Of a stretch of DNA of 5,683 bases, positions 1 through 5,034 are shown piece by piece (the stretch's first letter is position 1; every line of letters starts with the position of its first letter). Location of the stretch: contig JAKAGH010000219.1 in NCBI GenBank assembly GCA_021817645.1, positions 1 through 5,683 on the forward strand, read 5' to 3'. Origin of the DNA: Deltaproteobacteria bacterium. Its GTDB lineage: Bacteria; Desulfobacterota; Desulfobaccia; Desulfobaccales; 0-14-0-80-60-11. The notes beneath the pieces were generated by a model that worked only from the letters and a program-made list of their open reading frames with translations, was not told the DNA's origin and made no database searches. The position numbers were made by a program, and so were the translations under genes.

Positions 1-1
1 A

Positions 2-424
2 AGGGGCGCGGACCGGGGCATCGATGGGGTCATGAATCTCAGGGATGAATATAACAGCGAATATAAGAAGATTATCCTCCAAGTGAAAGGCGGCCACGTC
101 ACCGTCTCCCAGATCCGGGATTTGAAGGGAGTTTTAGAGCGGGAGAAGGGTGAGATCGGCGTGTTTATCACGCTGCGGCGGCCCACCCGGCAGATGCTGG
201 AAGAGGCGGCCGCGGCCGGTTCATTAATCGAACCGGAGTTTCCCCAACATCGATTCCCCCGACTGCAAATCCTCACCATTGAGGACATCTTTGCCGGAAA
301 GAAAATCGCCTATCCCTCGTGGTGGTCCCAAGATACTTTTAAGAAAGGCCCCCGGCGGCGGAAAAACAACCCGGAGGAAGCTCAAAATAATTTACTGAAA
401 GAATTGCAGGAGCCCTATTCTTAA
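2..424 (+). CDS. C-terminal part of a DNA methyltransferase / Mrr-like restriction nuclease-domain protein (5' truncated by window edge)
   Basis: The reading frame is open from base 2, so the ATG at 32 is an internal methionine and not the start. The 140 visible residues open with RGADRGIDGV, followed by KKIILQVKGG, then a helix-rich stretch (QIRDLKGVLEREKGEIGVFITL) and LQILTIEDIFAGKKIAYPS. Seen: an acidic residue in GIDG (fragment residue 8) and a QVK triad (27-29). Known: this D...QxK arrangement is the PD-(D/E)xK core of Mrr-type nuclease domains, and closely similar tails occur at the C-terminus of site-specific N4/N6 adenine/cytosine DNA methyltransferases (COG0863). Inferred: the full gene is such a methylase-nuclease fusion; the methylase motifs lie outside the window. 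A stand-alone Mrr-like endonuclease is the alternative. The last 20 codons are AT-rich at the wobble base (9 of 20 end in G/C), against 17 of 20 for the first codons of prmA, a weak hint of separate origin. The stop TAA is directly followed by a repeat. Confidence 0.8.
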   Translation, partial: RGADRGIDGVMNLRDEYNSEYKKIILQVKGGHVTVSQIRDLKGVLEREKGEIGVFITLRRPTRQMLEEAAAAGSLIEPEFPQHRFPRLQILTIEDIFAGKKIAYPSWWSQDTFKKGPRRRKNNPEEAQNNLLKELQEPYS

Positions 425-585
425 GGGTTCAGGGGCAAGGGGCCAGAAAAAAACAAAAAACTAAAAACTAGTCCCTGTCCCCTATCTTTGGGCCTAAGTA
501 TTGATCTTTTAACGCAAAACGAAAACCAAAAAACCGAAAACGGTATAACCCCTGATCCCTGATCCCTGGCCCCTAATCCCTATCT
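425..585. repeat. Imperfect inverted repeat filling the convergent spacer
   Basis: The left arm at 425-446 (GGGTTCAGGGGC...GGGGCCAG) pairs imperfectly, about 18 of 23 positions, with the right arm at about 563-585 (CTGGCCCCTAATCCCTATCT). A shorter partner, CTAGTCCCTGTCCCC, lies at 468-484. Between the arms are A-rich tracts of the form CGAAAACCAAAAAACCGAAAACGG (positions 520-543). The right arm shares 21 of 22 bases with 1132-1153 in the next spacer, so this is a dispersed family. The arms sit against the stop codons of both convergent genes, so the structure could act as a two-way transcription stop, although no canonical GC stem plus T-run is present. Confidence 0.65.
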
Positions 586-1011
586 CTGCGCCAGGTGGAT
601 ATACGTACACAATCCCTTGGCCACCAGGCGCTCGCCCTGGCGCACCTCGAATTCCCCCAGGGAAATGGTGCGGCCCTTTTTGGCAATGTGGGCCACGGCT
701 TCCACTTCCCCTTCTTTCACTGCCCCCAGGAAGTTGATCTTCATCTCCACGGTGTTGAACGTTTCCCCTTCTTTAACCAGGCTGTAGAGGGCAAAGGCCA
801 CGGCTTCGTCCGCCAGCGCGGCGATGACCCCGCCTTGCAGGAGGCCGATGGAGTTGGCCAAATCCGGCTTGAAAGGCAGGACGAAGCGGGCGTAGCCCCG
901 GCCCAACTGAGGCACCTGGATGCCGACAAATTTTATAAAAGGGTTGGCGGCCAACCGTCTGCGGATGCTCGCTTCCAATTCCGGGGCCAGTGGGTCGATG
1001 GCATCTATCAT
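580..1011 (-). CDS. PaaI-like hotdog-fold acyl-CoA thioesterase
   Basis: A 143-residue protein with the pattern of the PaaI / 4HBT hotdog thioesterases, cytoplasmic enzymes that hydrolyse acyl-CoA thioesters. The central helix carries LLQGGVIAALADEAVAFAL (residues 57-75), matching the family signature HGGxxxxLxDxAxxxA. Asp68 is in the catalytic acid position, and NTVEMKINFLGAV (86-98) is the following strand. The histidine usual before GG is Gln59 here. The substrate cannot be told. I chose the ATG at 1011 because AAGGAGG lies at 1023-1017, only 5 bases upstream. A longer frame from 1056 exists, but its extra 15 residues come from the neighbouring repeat. The TAG stop (582-580) falls inside a repeat arm. 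The gene is convergent with the methyltransferase gene and divergent from cooC, so it is probably monocistronic. The length is normal for the family. Confidence 0.88.
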   Translation of the reverse strand: MIDAIDPLAPELEASIRRRLAANPFIKFVGIQVPQLGRGYARFVLPFKPDLANSIGLLQGGVIAALADEAVAFALYSLVKEGETFNTVEMKINFLGAVKEGEVEAVAHIAKKGRTISLGEFEVRQGERLVAKGLCTYIHLAQR

Positions 1012-1016
1012 GATGC

Positions 1017-1023
1017 CCTCCTT
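1017..1023 (-). promoter_or_regulatory. Strong Shine-Dalgarno deciding the thioesterase start
   Basis: On the minus strand AAGGAGG is followed by GCATC and then ATG at 1011. This near-perfect anti-16S match at 5-base spacing places initiation at 1011 and not at the upstream in-frame ATG at 1056. Confidence 0.8.
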
Positions 1024-1031
1024 AAATAAAT

Positions 1032-1186
1032 CTTCACCACCAAGACACAGAGACACAAAGAATTACAGAGAAAAGTCAGGGACCAGGGGCCAGGGGTCAG
1101 GGACCAAAGAGAGCATTTTCTGATCCCTGCGCCCTGGCCCCTGATCCCTATCTTTTTCTCTGTGCTCTTTGTGTCTCCGTGGTAAA
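1032..1186. repeat. Nested inverted repeat between thioesterase and cooC
   Basis: Two palindromes of different sequence are nested. The outer arms are 1036-1074 (ACCACCAAGACACAGAGACA...CAGAGAAAA) and 1154-1183 (TTTTCTCTGTGCTCTTTGTG...CGTGGT), with an indel. The inner arms are about 1078-1107 (AGGGACCAGGGGCCAGGGGT...) and 1121-1149 (TGATCCCTGCGCCCTGGCCC...), with a short loop around 1109-1119. The inner unit belongs to the same family as the repeat in the 425-585 spacer, and the outer unit to the family at 2015-2141. The element fills most of the divergent promoter region. Confidence 0.8.
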
Positions 1187-1197
1187 TCCTTTATAAT
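1169..1197 (+). promoter_or_regulatory. Putative sigma70-type promoter of cooC
   Basis: A consensus -10 TATAAT at 1192-1197 is preceded, with a 17-base spacer, by TTGTGT at 1169-1174 (first three bases of TTGACA). Transcription would begin near 1204 and leave a leader of about 27 bases that contains AGGAG at 1219-1223. The -35 lies inside the TTTGTGTC arm of the repeat. This rests on motif matching only. Confidence 0.5.
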
Positions 1198-1230
1198 TAT
1201 CTAAATCAACTTCCAACCAGGAGATTATAC

Positions 1231-1995
1231 ATGAAAATCGCCATCAGCGGCAAAGGCGGGGTGGGCAAGACCACCCTGGCCGCGCTTTTGATTAAATATT
1301 TCCGGGACCAGGGCAAAAAGGTCCTGGCCGTGGACGCCGACCCGGACGCCAACCTGGCCCTGGCTTTGGGGGTGCCGGACCCGGAGACCATCGTTCCTCT
1401 GAGCCAGATGAAAGAAATGGTGGCCGAGCGCACCGATTCCCAGCCCGGTAAGATGGGGGGCTTTTTCAAGATGAACCCCAAGGTGGATGACATCCCGGAG
1501 AAATATTCCCGGCAGATCGACGGCATCAAGCTCATCGTCATGGGCGGCGTGAAAAAGGGCGGCAGCGGCTGTATCTGCCCGGAAAGTGTGCTGCTGCGGA
1601 CCCTGGTGACCCATATGGTGCTGCTGCGGGACGAAGTGGTGGTCATGGACATGGAAGCCGGCATCGAACACCTGGGCCGGGCTACGGCCAAGGGCGTGGA
1701 CAAGCTCATCGTGGTGGTGGAGCCGGGGCGCCGCAGCATCGAGACCGCCATGCATGTGAAAAAGCTGGCCGAAGACCTGGGGCTGCACAAGGTGGCGGTG
1801 GTGGGCAACAAGATCCGGAGCGCGGCTGATGAAGCATTCTTGCGAAAAAACCTGCCGGACCTGCCCATCCTAGGCTTCATCCCCTTTGACGACAAGATCA
1901 TCGAAGCCGATCTGGGCGGCCGGCCGCCTTATGAAGCCATCCCCCAGCTGTTAGAGGTGGCCAAGGCCATCGCCGGACAACTGAGCGAAAAATAA
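1231..1995 (+). CDS. cooC: CooC: CO dehydrogenase nickel-insertion accessory ATPase
   Basis: A 254-residue P-loop ATPase of the SIMIBI/MinD class. CooC dimers use ATP to help load nickel into the C-cluster of Ni-Fe carbon monoxide dehydrogenase. Visible are the deviant Walker A GKGGVGKTT (7-15) with its signature lysine Lys8, switch I DADPDAN (35-41), the CooC-specific GGSGCICPES with the metal-binding CxC pair Cys114/Cys116, and switch II DMEAGIEHLGR (140-150). The CxC and the DMEAGIEHLGR string separate it from MinD, ParA and NifH. The length matches the family. AGGAG at 1219-1223, 7 bases before the ATG, supports the start. Repeats lie on both sides and no CO dehydrogenase gene is adjacent, so it is probably a single-gene transcript serving an enzyme encoded elsewhere. 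It implies CO oxidation or an acetyl-CoA (Wood-Ljungdahl) pathway in the host. The related factor AcsF, for acetyl-CoA synthase, is the main alternative. Confidence 0.93.
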   Translation: MKIAISGKGGVGKTTLAALLIKYFRDQGKKVLAVDADPDANLALALGVPDPETIVPLSQMKEMVAERTDSQPGKMGGFFKMNPKVDDIPEKYSRQIDGIKLIVMGGVKKGGSGCICPESVLLRTLVTHMVLLRDEVVVMDMEAGIEHLGRATAKGVDKLIVVVEPGRRSIETAMHVKKLAEDLGLHKVAVVGNKIRSAADEAFLRKNLPDLPILGFIPFDDKIIEADLGGRPPYEAIPQLLEVAKAIAGQLSEK

Positions 1996-2012
1996 AGACA
2001 AAAAGCGATAAA

Positions 2013-2152
2013 GATTAACCACAAAGACACAAAGGCACAGAGAAGCACAAAGGGAATTAATTTATTGCCAGGCGGCAAAGCCGCCTGGCAATAAAAATAA
2101 ATCTCTGTGATTCTTTGTGTTCTTTGTGTCTTTGTGGTTAAAGATTTTTTTT
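2013..2152. repeat. Nested inverted repeat downstream of cooC, with trailing T-run
   Basis: The outer arms TTAACCACAAAGACACAAAG (2015-2034) and its exact complement at 2122-2141 form a 20-bp perfect match, with weaker pairing further in (CACAGAG at 2036-2042 against CTCTGTG at 2103-2109). Inside lies a separate GC-rich perfect hairpin at 2061-2095. Immediately after the right arm comes a run of eight T (2145-2152), so the whole structure could terminate cooC transcription. The right arm read on the plus strand gives a false N-terminal extension to the following permease frame. Confidence 0.85.
2061..2095. repeat. Perfect 16-bp hairpin with 3-base loop
   Basis: TTTATTGCCAGGCGGC (2061-2076) is followed by the loop AAA and by its exact reverse complement at 2080-2095. 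The stem core is GC-rich, while AT-rich ends flank it on both sides. It sits near the centre of the outer TTTGTG/CACAAA palindrome and has no sequence relation to it. It may be a small mobile palindromic unit or the core of a terminator, but no T-run follows directly. Confidence 0.9.
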
Positions 2153-2163
2153 CCCTTTTCCCC

Positions 2164-2169
2164 TATACT
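2164..2169 (+). promoter_or_regulatory. Possible -10 element just upstream of the permease
   Basis: TATACT (5 of 6 to consensus) ends 6 bases before the ATG at 2176. No good -35 is visible at 16-19 bases; the upstream region is T-rich. If used, transcription would start at about the initiator codon, giving a leaderless message. This fits the lack of a Shine-Dalgarno. Confidence 0.3.
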
Positions 2170-2175
2170 GCAAGA

Positions 2176-3471
2176 ATGCCTGACCGGCCCTCCCCCCAAC
2201 TCTCCACCCGCTTGAAGATGCTGGTGGTCTTCGTGCTCTATTTCTCCGAAGGCGTGCCCTACGGCTTCGTGGTCACCACCCTCTCCTTTTTCCTCCGGGG
2301 GCAAGGAGTGCCCCTGGAGCAGATCGGCATCTTGAGCCTCCTGGGCCTGGCCTGGAGTTTGAAAATCCTCTGGAGCCCTCTGGCCGACCGCTTCGGCTCC
2401 CGGGCCGCCTGGCTGGTGCCCTCCCAGGTGATGGTCGTGGTCTGCCTGGCCGCTTTGGCCTACCGCGCCGGCCAGCCTGTCAGCCTGGGATTCTGGGTGC
2501 TGGTGGGGCTCATGTGCCTGGCTTCGGCCACCCAGGACCTGGCGGTGGACGCCTATACCATCGACCTGCTGGAGACCAAAGAACTGGGTTTCGCCAACGG
2601 GGTGCGCAACGGCGCGTACCGGGTGGGGGCCCTGGCCGCGGGCTCCGGTTTGCTCATCGCCAGCGATTGGGTGGGTTGGCAGCCGGCCTTTGTCGGCATC
2701 GGGGTGGTGATGGCAGCCCTGGCTGTGACGGTCCTGGTCTTTCGGCCCTTTCACCTGCCCCGAGCCGAGGGATCCGGACCGAACCCGTCCGGGGAAAAGG
2801 GCCTGGCCTTCATCAAAGCGGCCTTCCAGGGGCTCAAACGCCATCCCCATTTTCTGGCCATTGTGGTCTTTACCCTGACTTTCAAGGCCGGGGACGCACT
2901 TATGGCCTCCATGGTCAGTCCTTTCTGGAAGGACCAGGGGTTCAGCGGCAGTGAATTCGGGGTGGTCTCCGGCATCATCGGCGCCGGAGCCACTATTCTG
3001 GGAGGCCTCCTGGGGGGCGTGGCCACCAGCCGCTGGGGCATCGGCCGGGGGCTCTGGAGCATGGGTATCCTCCAGGCCGTCTCCAATCTGGGTTATTGGG
3101 CCGCGGCCCTGCCGGGCATGACCCGTTACCCGGTCTTCACCCTGTCGCTGCCATTCCTGTCCCATCCCCTGACGGTTTATCCCATTTATCTCGCTTCCCA
3201 GGGGGAGAGCCTCTCTTCCGGCATGGGCTCCGCGGCTTTCATGGCCTTTCTCATGGCCTTGTGCGACAAGCGCTTCAGCGCCATGCACTACGCGTTTTTC
3301 GCCATGCTCTTCAGCTTCGGGGCCCGAGTCTTCGGCTACCTGGGGGGCTGGGGCGCGGCCAGCTTCGGCTACGCCAACTTTTTCTTCCTCAGCTTCCTGG
3401 CCGCATTGCCTGCGTTCGCGCTGCTCCCCTGGATTCTGCCGGTGATTAAGCAGATCGAGGCGAGGGAGTGA
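2176..3471 (+). CDS. AmpG-like MFS permease (possible muropeptide transporter)
   Basis: A 431-residue inner-membrane protein with about 12 hydrophobic segments. AmpG/PAT-family hallmarks are LYFSEGVPYGF (21-31), SLLGLAWSLKILWSPLADRFG (54-74, the loop after the second helix), ATQDLAVDAYTIDLL (118-132), and SGMGSAAFMAFLMALCDKRFSA (348-369). A hydrophilic central loop (about 194-225) separates the two six-helix halves. Known AmpG proteins import GlcNAc-anhydro-MurNAc peptides for cell-wall recycling; the family also contains other carriers, so the substrate is inferred and I give no symbol. The frame is open back to an ATG at 2107, but the additional 23 residues (MILCVLCVFVVK...) are translated repeat, so I start at 2176. 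There is no clear Shine-Dalgarno. The TGA stop falls at the beginning of the next repeat. No ampD or ampC is nearby. Confidence 0.85.
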   Translation: MPDRPSPQLSTRLKMLVVFVLYFSEGVPYGFVVTTLSFFLRGQGVPLEQIGILSLLGLAWSLKILWSPLADRFGSRAAWLVPSQVMVVVCLAALAYRAGQPVSLGFWVLVGLMCLASATQDLAVDAYTIDLLETKELGFANGVRNGAYRVGALAAGSGLLIASDWVGWQPAFVGIGVVMAALAVTVLVFRPFHLPRAEGSGPNPSGEKGLAFIKAAFQGLKRHPHFLAIVVFTLTFKAGDALMASMVSPFWKDQGFSGSEFGVVSGIIGAGATILGGLLGGVATSRWGIGRGLWSMGILQAVSNLGYWAAALPGMTRYPVFTLSLPFLSHPLTVYPIYLASQGESLSSGMGSAAFMAFLMALCDKRFSAMHYAFFAMLFSFGARVFGYLGGWGAASFGYANFFFLSFLAALPAFALLPWILPVIKQIEARE

Positions 3472-3542
3472 GCAGTGGCCCGCGATCAGTGATCAGTAAA
3501 CGGGAAAGTTATCCCAATAGAAACTCTGATAAATTAGTTTTA

Positions 3543-3598
3543 TGCCTCCTGAGCGAAGGATTTAGATTCTTCGGTCGCTCCGCTTCCTCAGAATGGCA
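3543..3598. repeat. Inner imperfect palindrome, TTCTTCGGTCGCTCCGC family
   Basis: The right half AGATTCTTCGGTCGCTCCGC (3564-3583), continuing to TTCCTCAGAATGGCA, resembles a dispersed intergenic repeat that I recall from many Desulfobacterota and Chloroflexota genomes (CATTCTGAG...CGAAGAATCT on the other strand). The left half TGCCTCCTGAGCGAAGGATT (3543-3562) is a shortened, diverged complement missing about 12 internal bases. Family membership is from memory. Confidence 0.55.
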
Positions 3599-3625
3599 AT
3601 TTCTAGCGAAAAGAGTATGTCGTCA

Positions 3626-3650
3626 AAGACTCAATAGTCTTATTTTTTTT
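3626..3650 (+). terminator. Possible weak Rho-independent terminator of the permease gene
   Basis: AAGACT (3626-3631), loop CAAT and AGTCTT (3636-3641) form a 6-bp AT-rich stem, followed one base later by eight T (3643-3650). The T-run is convincing but the stem is weak. It lies within the nested repeat. Confidence 0.35.
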
Positions 3651-3710
3651 ACTGACCACTGACCACTGATTACTGCCTACCCGGCTCACTACCTCTTTCC
3701 CCTGTCATCA

Positions 3711-3739
3711 TTGCAATTTAGCCTGTCTGCGGCTATAAT
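3711..3739 (+). promoter_or_regulatory. Putative sigma70-type promoter of the prmA operon
   Basis: TTGCAA (3711-3716, 4 of 6 to TTGACA), an exact 17-base spacer, and a perfect TATAAT (3734-3739). The predicted start, about 7 bases downstream, falls at 3746-3748, on or next to the prmA ATG, so the message would be leaderless or nearly so. Confidence 0.6.
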
Positions 3740-3747
3740 TTCCATCA

Positions 3748-4641
3748 ATGATCAAGGAAAATTGGATCGAAGTGCGCGTCCTGGTGCCCCTGGAGGTGCA
3801 GGAGGACGCGGCCTATTTCCTCACTGAATTCAGCGGCCGGGGTGTGATCCTGGAGGAAGAAAACTCTCCGGAGCCCGGGGCTCTGATCCGGGCCTATTTC
3901 CTGGCCGAAGAGTTTGGAGCCTGGCAGCAGGAGGAGCTGCAGCAGTACCTGAGCCGCCTGCGCAGTCAGGGCCTCTTTCCCCTGGGGCTGGAGATGCGCC
4001 GGGTGGCCGCGGAGGACTGGGCCGAGGCCTGGAAGGCTCATTTCAAAACCCGGAAAGTCACCTCCCGCCTGGTGGTGCGCCCTCCCTGGGAGGAATACAC
4101 GTCCGGCCCCGGCGAACTGGTGATCACCATCTACCCGGCCATGGCCTTCGGCACCGGCCGCCATCCCTCCACCCTGCTCTGCCTTAAGGCCCTGGAGGAA
4201 GTATGGGACCGGTCCCTGCCTCCGGACCCCAAGCCCTGGCAGGTCCTGGACGTGGGCACCGGCACCGGTATTTTGGCCCTGGCCGCGGGGAGATTAGGGG
4301 CCGGGGTCCTGGCCATCGACGTGGACCCGGAGGCCGTGGCCTCAGCCCGGGAAAACGTGGCCCTCAACGCCCTGGGAGAGAGGGTGTTGGTGGAAGCCAC
4401 GCCGCTTACGGCCCTCAGACAGCAATTCGCCCTGATCCTGGCCAACCTCACCGCCCCGGACCTCCTGGAACTGGCCGAGGCCCTGACCGCCAGGCTGTTA
4501 AGCGGCGGGGCCCTGATCATCTCCGGTTTTCTCCGGGAAGACCGGCCGCAATTGGAGACCCGCTTCCTACCCCTTGGTTTGCAAGAAACGGGATTTCTCA
4601 CTGAAGAGGATTGGGGCGCCTTGATCTTGCGAAGGGTTTGA
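3748..4641 (+). CDS. prmA: Ribosomal protein L11 methyltransferase (PrmA)
   Basis: A 297-residue cytoplasmic methyltransferase that trimethylates ribosomal protein L11 using S-adenosylmethionine. The N-terminal substrate-recognition domain starts with WIEVRVLVPLEVQEDAAYFL (6-25). The connecting region contains EDWAEAWKAHFK (89-100), and the catalytic domain opens with the PrmA-type AFGTGRHPST (133-142). SAM motif I is VLDVGTGTGI (167-176), the ribose-binding acidic residue is Asp191 in AIDVDPEA, and the NLTAPDLL string (233-240) occupies the motif IV position. The length is typical. ATG 3748 is kept because the family's WIEV strand follows at once. No Shine-Dalgarno precedes it and a TATAAT ends only 8 bases upstream, which suggests leaderless initiation. 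It is the first gene of a likely operon: 53 bases to the phasin-like gene, then rsmE. Confidence 0.95.
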   Translation: MIKENWIEVRVLVPLEVQEDAAYFLTEFSGRGVILEEENSPEPGALIRAYFLAEEFGAWQQEELQQYLSRLRSQGLFPLGLEMRRVAAEDWAEAWKAHFKTRKVTSRLVVRPPWEEYTSGPGELVITIYPAMAFGTGRHPSTLLCLKALEEVWDRSLPPDPKPWQVLDVGTGTGILALAAGRLGAGVLAIDVDPEAVASARENVALNALGERVLVEATPLTALRQQFALILANLTAPDLLELAEALTARLLSGGALIISGFLREDRPQLETRFLPLGLQETGFLTEEDWGALILRRV

Positions 4642-4694
4642 AAAGGATGTGGCGGGTGATCTTTGCTCTGCTCCCGCCTGGAGGAGGTTGACCC

Positions 4695-4991
4695 ATGAAA
4701 GATCTTTTACAGAAGGCCTGGTTCTTTGGCCTGGGGGTGATCGATGCCACCAAAGAGAAGGTGGAGGGCCTGGTGGATGAGATGATCAAGCGCGGCGAGG
4801 TCACCCAGCAGGAGAGCCCCGAGGTAGTGGAGCAGATCCTGAACAAGGCTCAAGAGGCTCAAAAAGCCCTGGTGGAGAAGATCAAACAGGCCATTGCGGA
4901 GATGAAACTGGCCCGGGCCGCGGACCTGGAAGCCCTGGGAAAACGGGTCGCGGCCTTGGAGCAAGAGATTAAGGGCAAATCCAGCTCCTGA
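4695..4991 (+). CDS. Small phasin-like coiled-coil protein (COG3937-type)
   Basis: A 98-residue, charged, almost wholly helical protein. Residues 1-20 (MKDLLQKAWFFGLGVIDATK) form an amphipathic/hydrophobic helix, followed by KEKVEGLVDEMIKRGEVTQQE (20-40), a long helix rich in K, E, Q and A, and a C-terminal DLEALGKRVAALEQEI (77-92) with hydrophobic residues at heptad spacing (Leu78, Val85, Ile92 and Leu81, Leu88), i.e. a short coiled coil. Known: this architecture is seen in proteins annotated as polyhydroxyalkanoate-synthesis regulator phasin, many of unproven function. Inferred: an oligomeric, surface-binding or scaffold protein; a role at storage granules is not shown here. AGGAGG at 4682-4687, 7 bases before the ATG, is the strongest ribosome-binding site on the plus strand of the window and may allow higher translation than its neighbours. 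It is co-directional between prmA and rsmE. Confidence 0.75.
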   Translation: MKDLLQKAWFFGLGVIDATKEKVEGLVDEMIKRGEVTQQESPEVVEQILNKAQEAQKALVEKIKQAIAEMKLARAADLEALGKRVAALEQEIKGKSSS

Positions 4992-5034
4992 ATTGAGTTT
5001 CCCTGGCCCCCCAGACTCTGGCACGGCACCGACC

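Larger units (their letters stand above)
3470..3677. repeat. Nested inverted repeat between permease and prmA (outer arms)
   Basis: The outer left arm at 3472-3500 (GCAGTGGCCC...TGATCAGTAAA) pairs with the right arm at 3648-3676 (TTTACTGACCACTGACCACT...), imperfect in the middle and nearly exact over the ATCAGTGATCAGTAAA side. Each arm is itself built of tandem 7-8 base units (ATCAGTG / GACCACT). It encloses a second palindrome and a T-run. The permease TGA (3469-3471) overlaps the left edge. Confidence 0.75.

Noticed and set aside
425..579. Possible small RNA or riboswitch in the convergent spacer
   Set aside because: The only structure is the low-complexity inverted repeat. It lies 3' to both genes and no promoter or known riboswitch core is visible.
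595..1029. 144-codon plus-strand frame over the thioesterase
   Set aside because: It is antisense to a clear hotdog thioesterase and has no motif or good ribosome-binding site.
1036..1186. Possible CRISPR-like array of CACAAAG/CACAGAG units
   Set aside because: The units are short, irregular and arranged as inverted arms, with no constant-length spacers, leader or cas genes.
1206..1901. 231-codon open frame on the minus strand
   Set aside because: It lies opposite cooC, whose motifs are unambiguous. The translation is Ser/Thr/Met-rich without family features.
2062..3288. 408-codon open frame on the minus strand
   Set aside because: It is the antisense shadow of the AmpG-like permease: the composition is His/Gly/Gln/Ala-rich with no recognisable motif, and its last part is translated repeat. 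The GC-rich codon bias of the plus-strand gene keeps it open.
3468..3662. 64-codon plus-strand frame between permease and prmA
   Set aside because: It lies entirely within the nested repeat and overlaps the permease stop; the peptide is translated repeat sequence.
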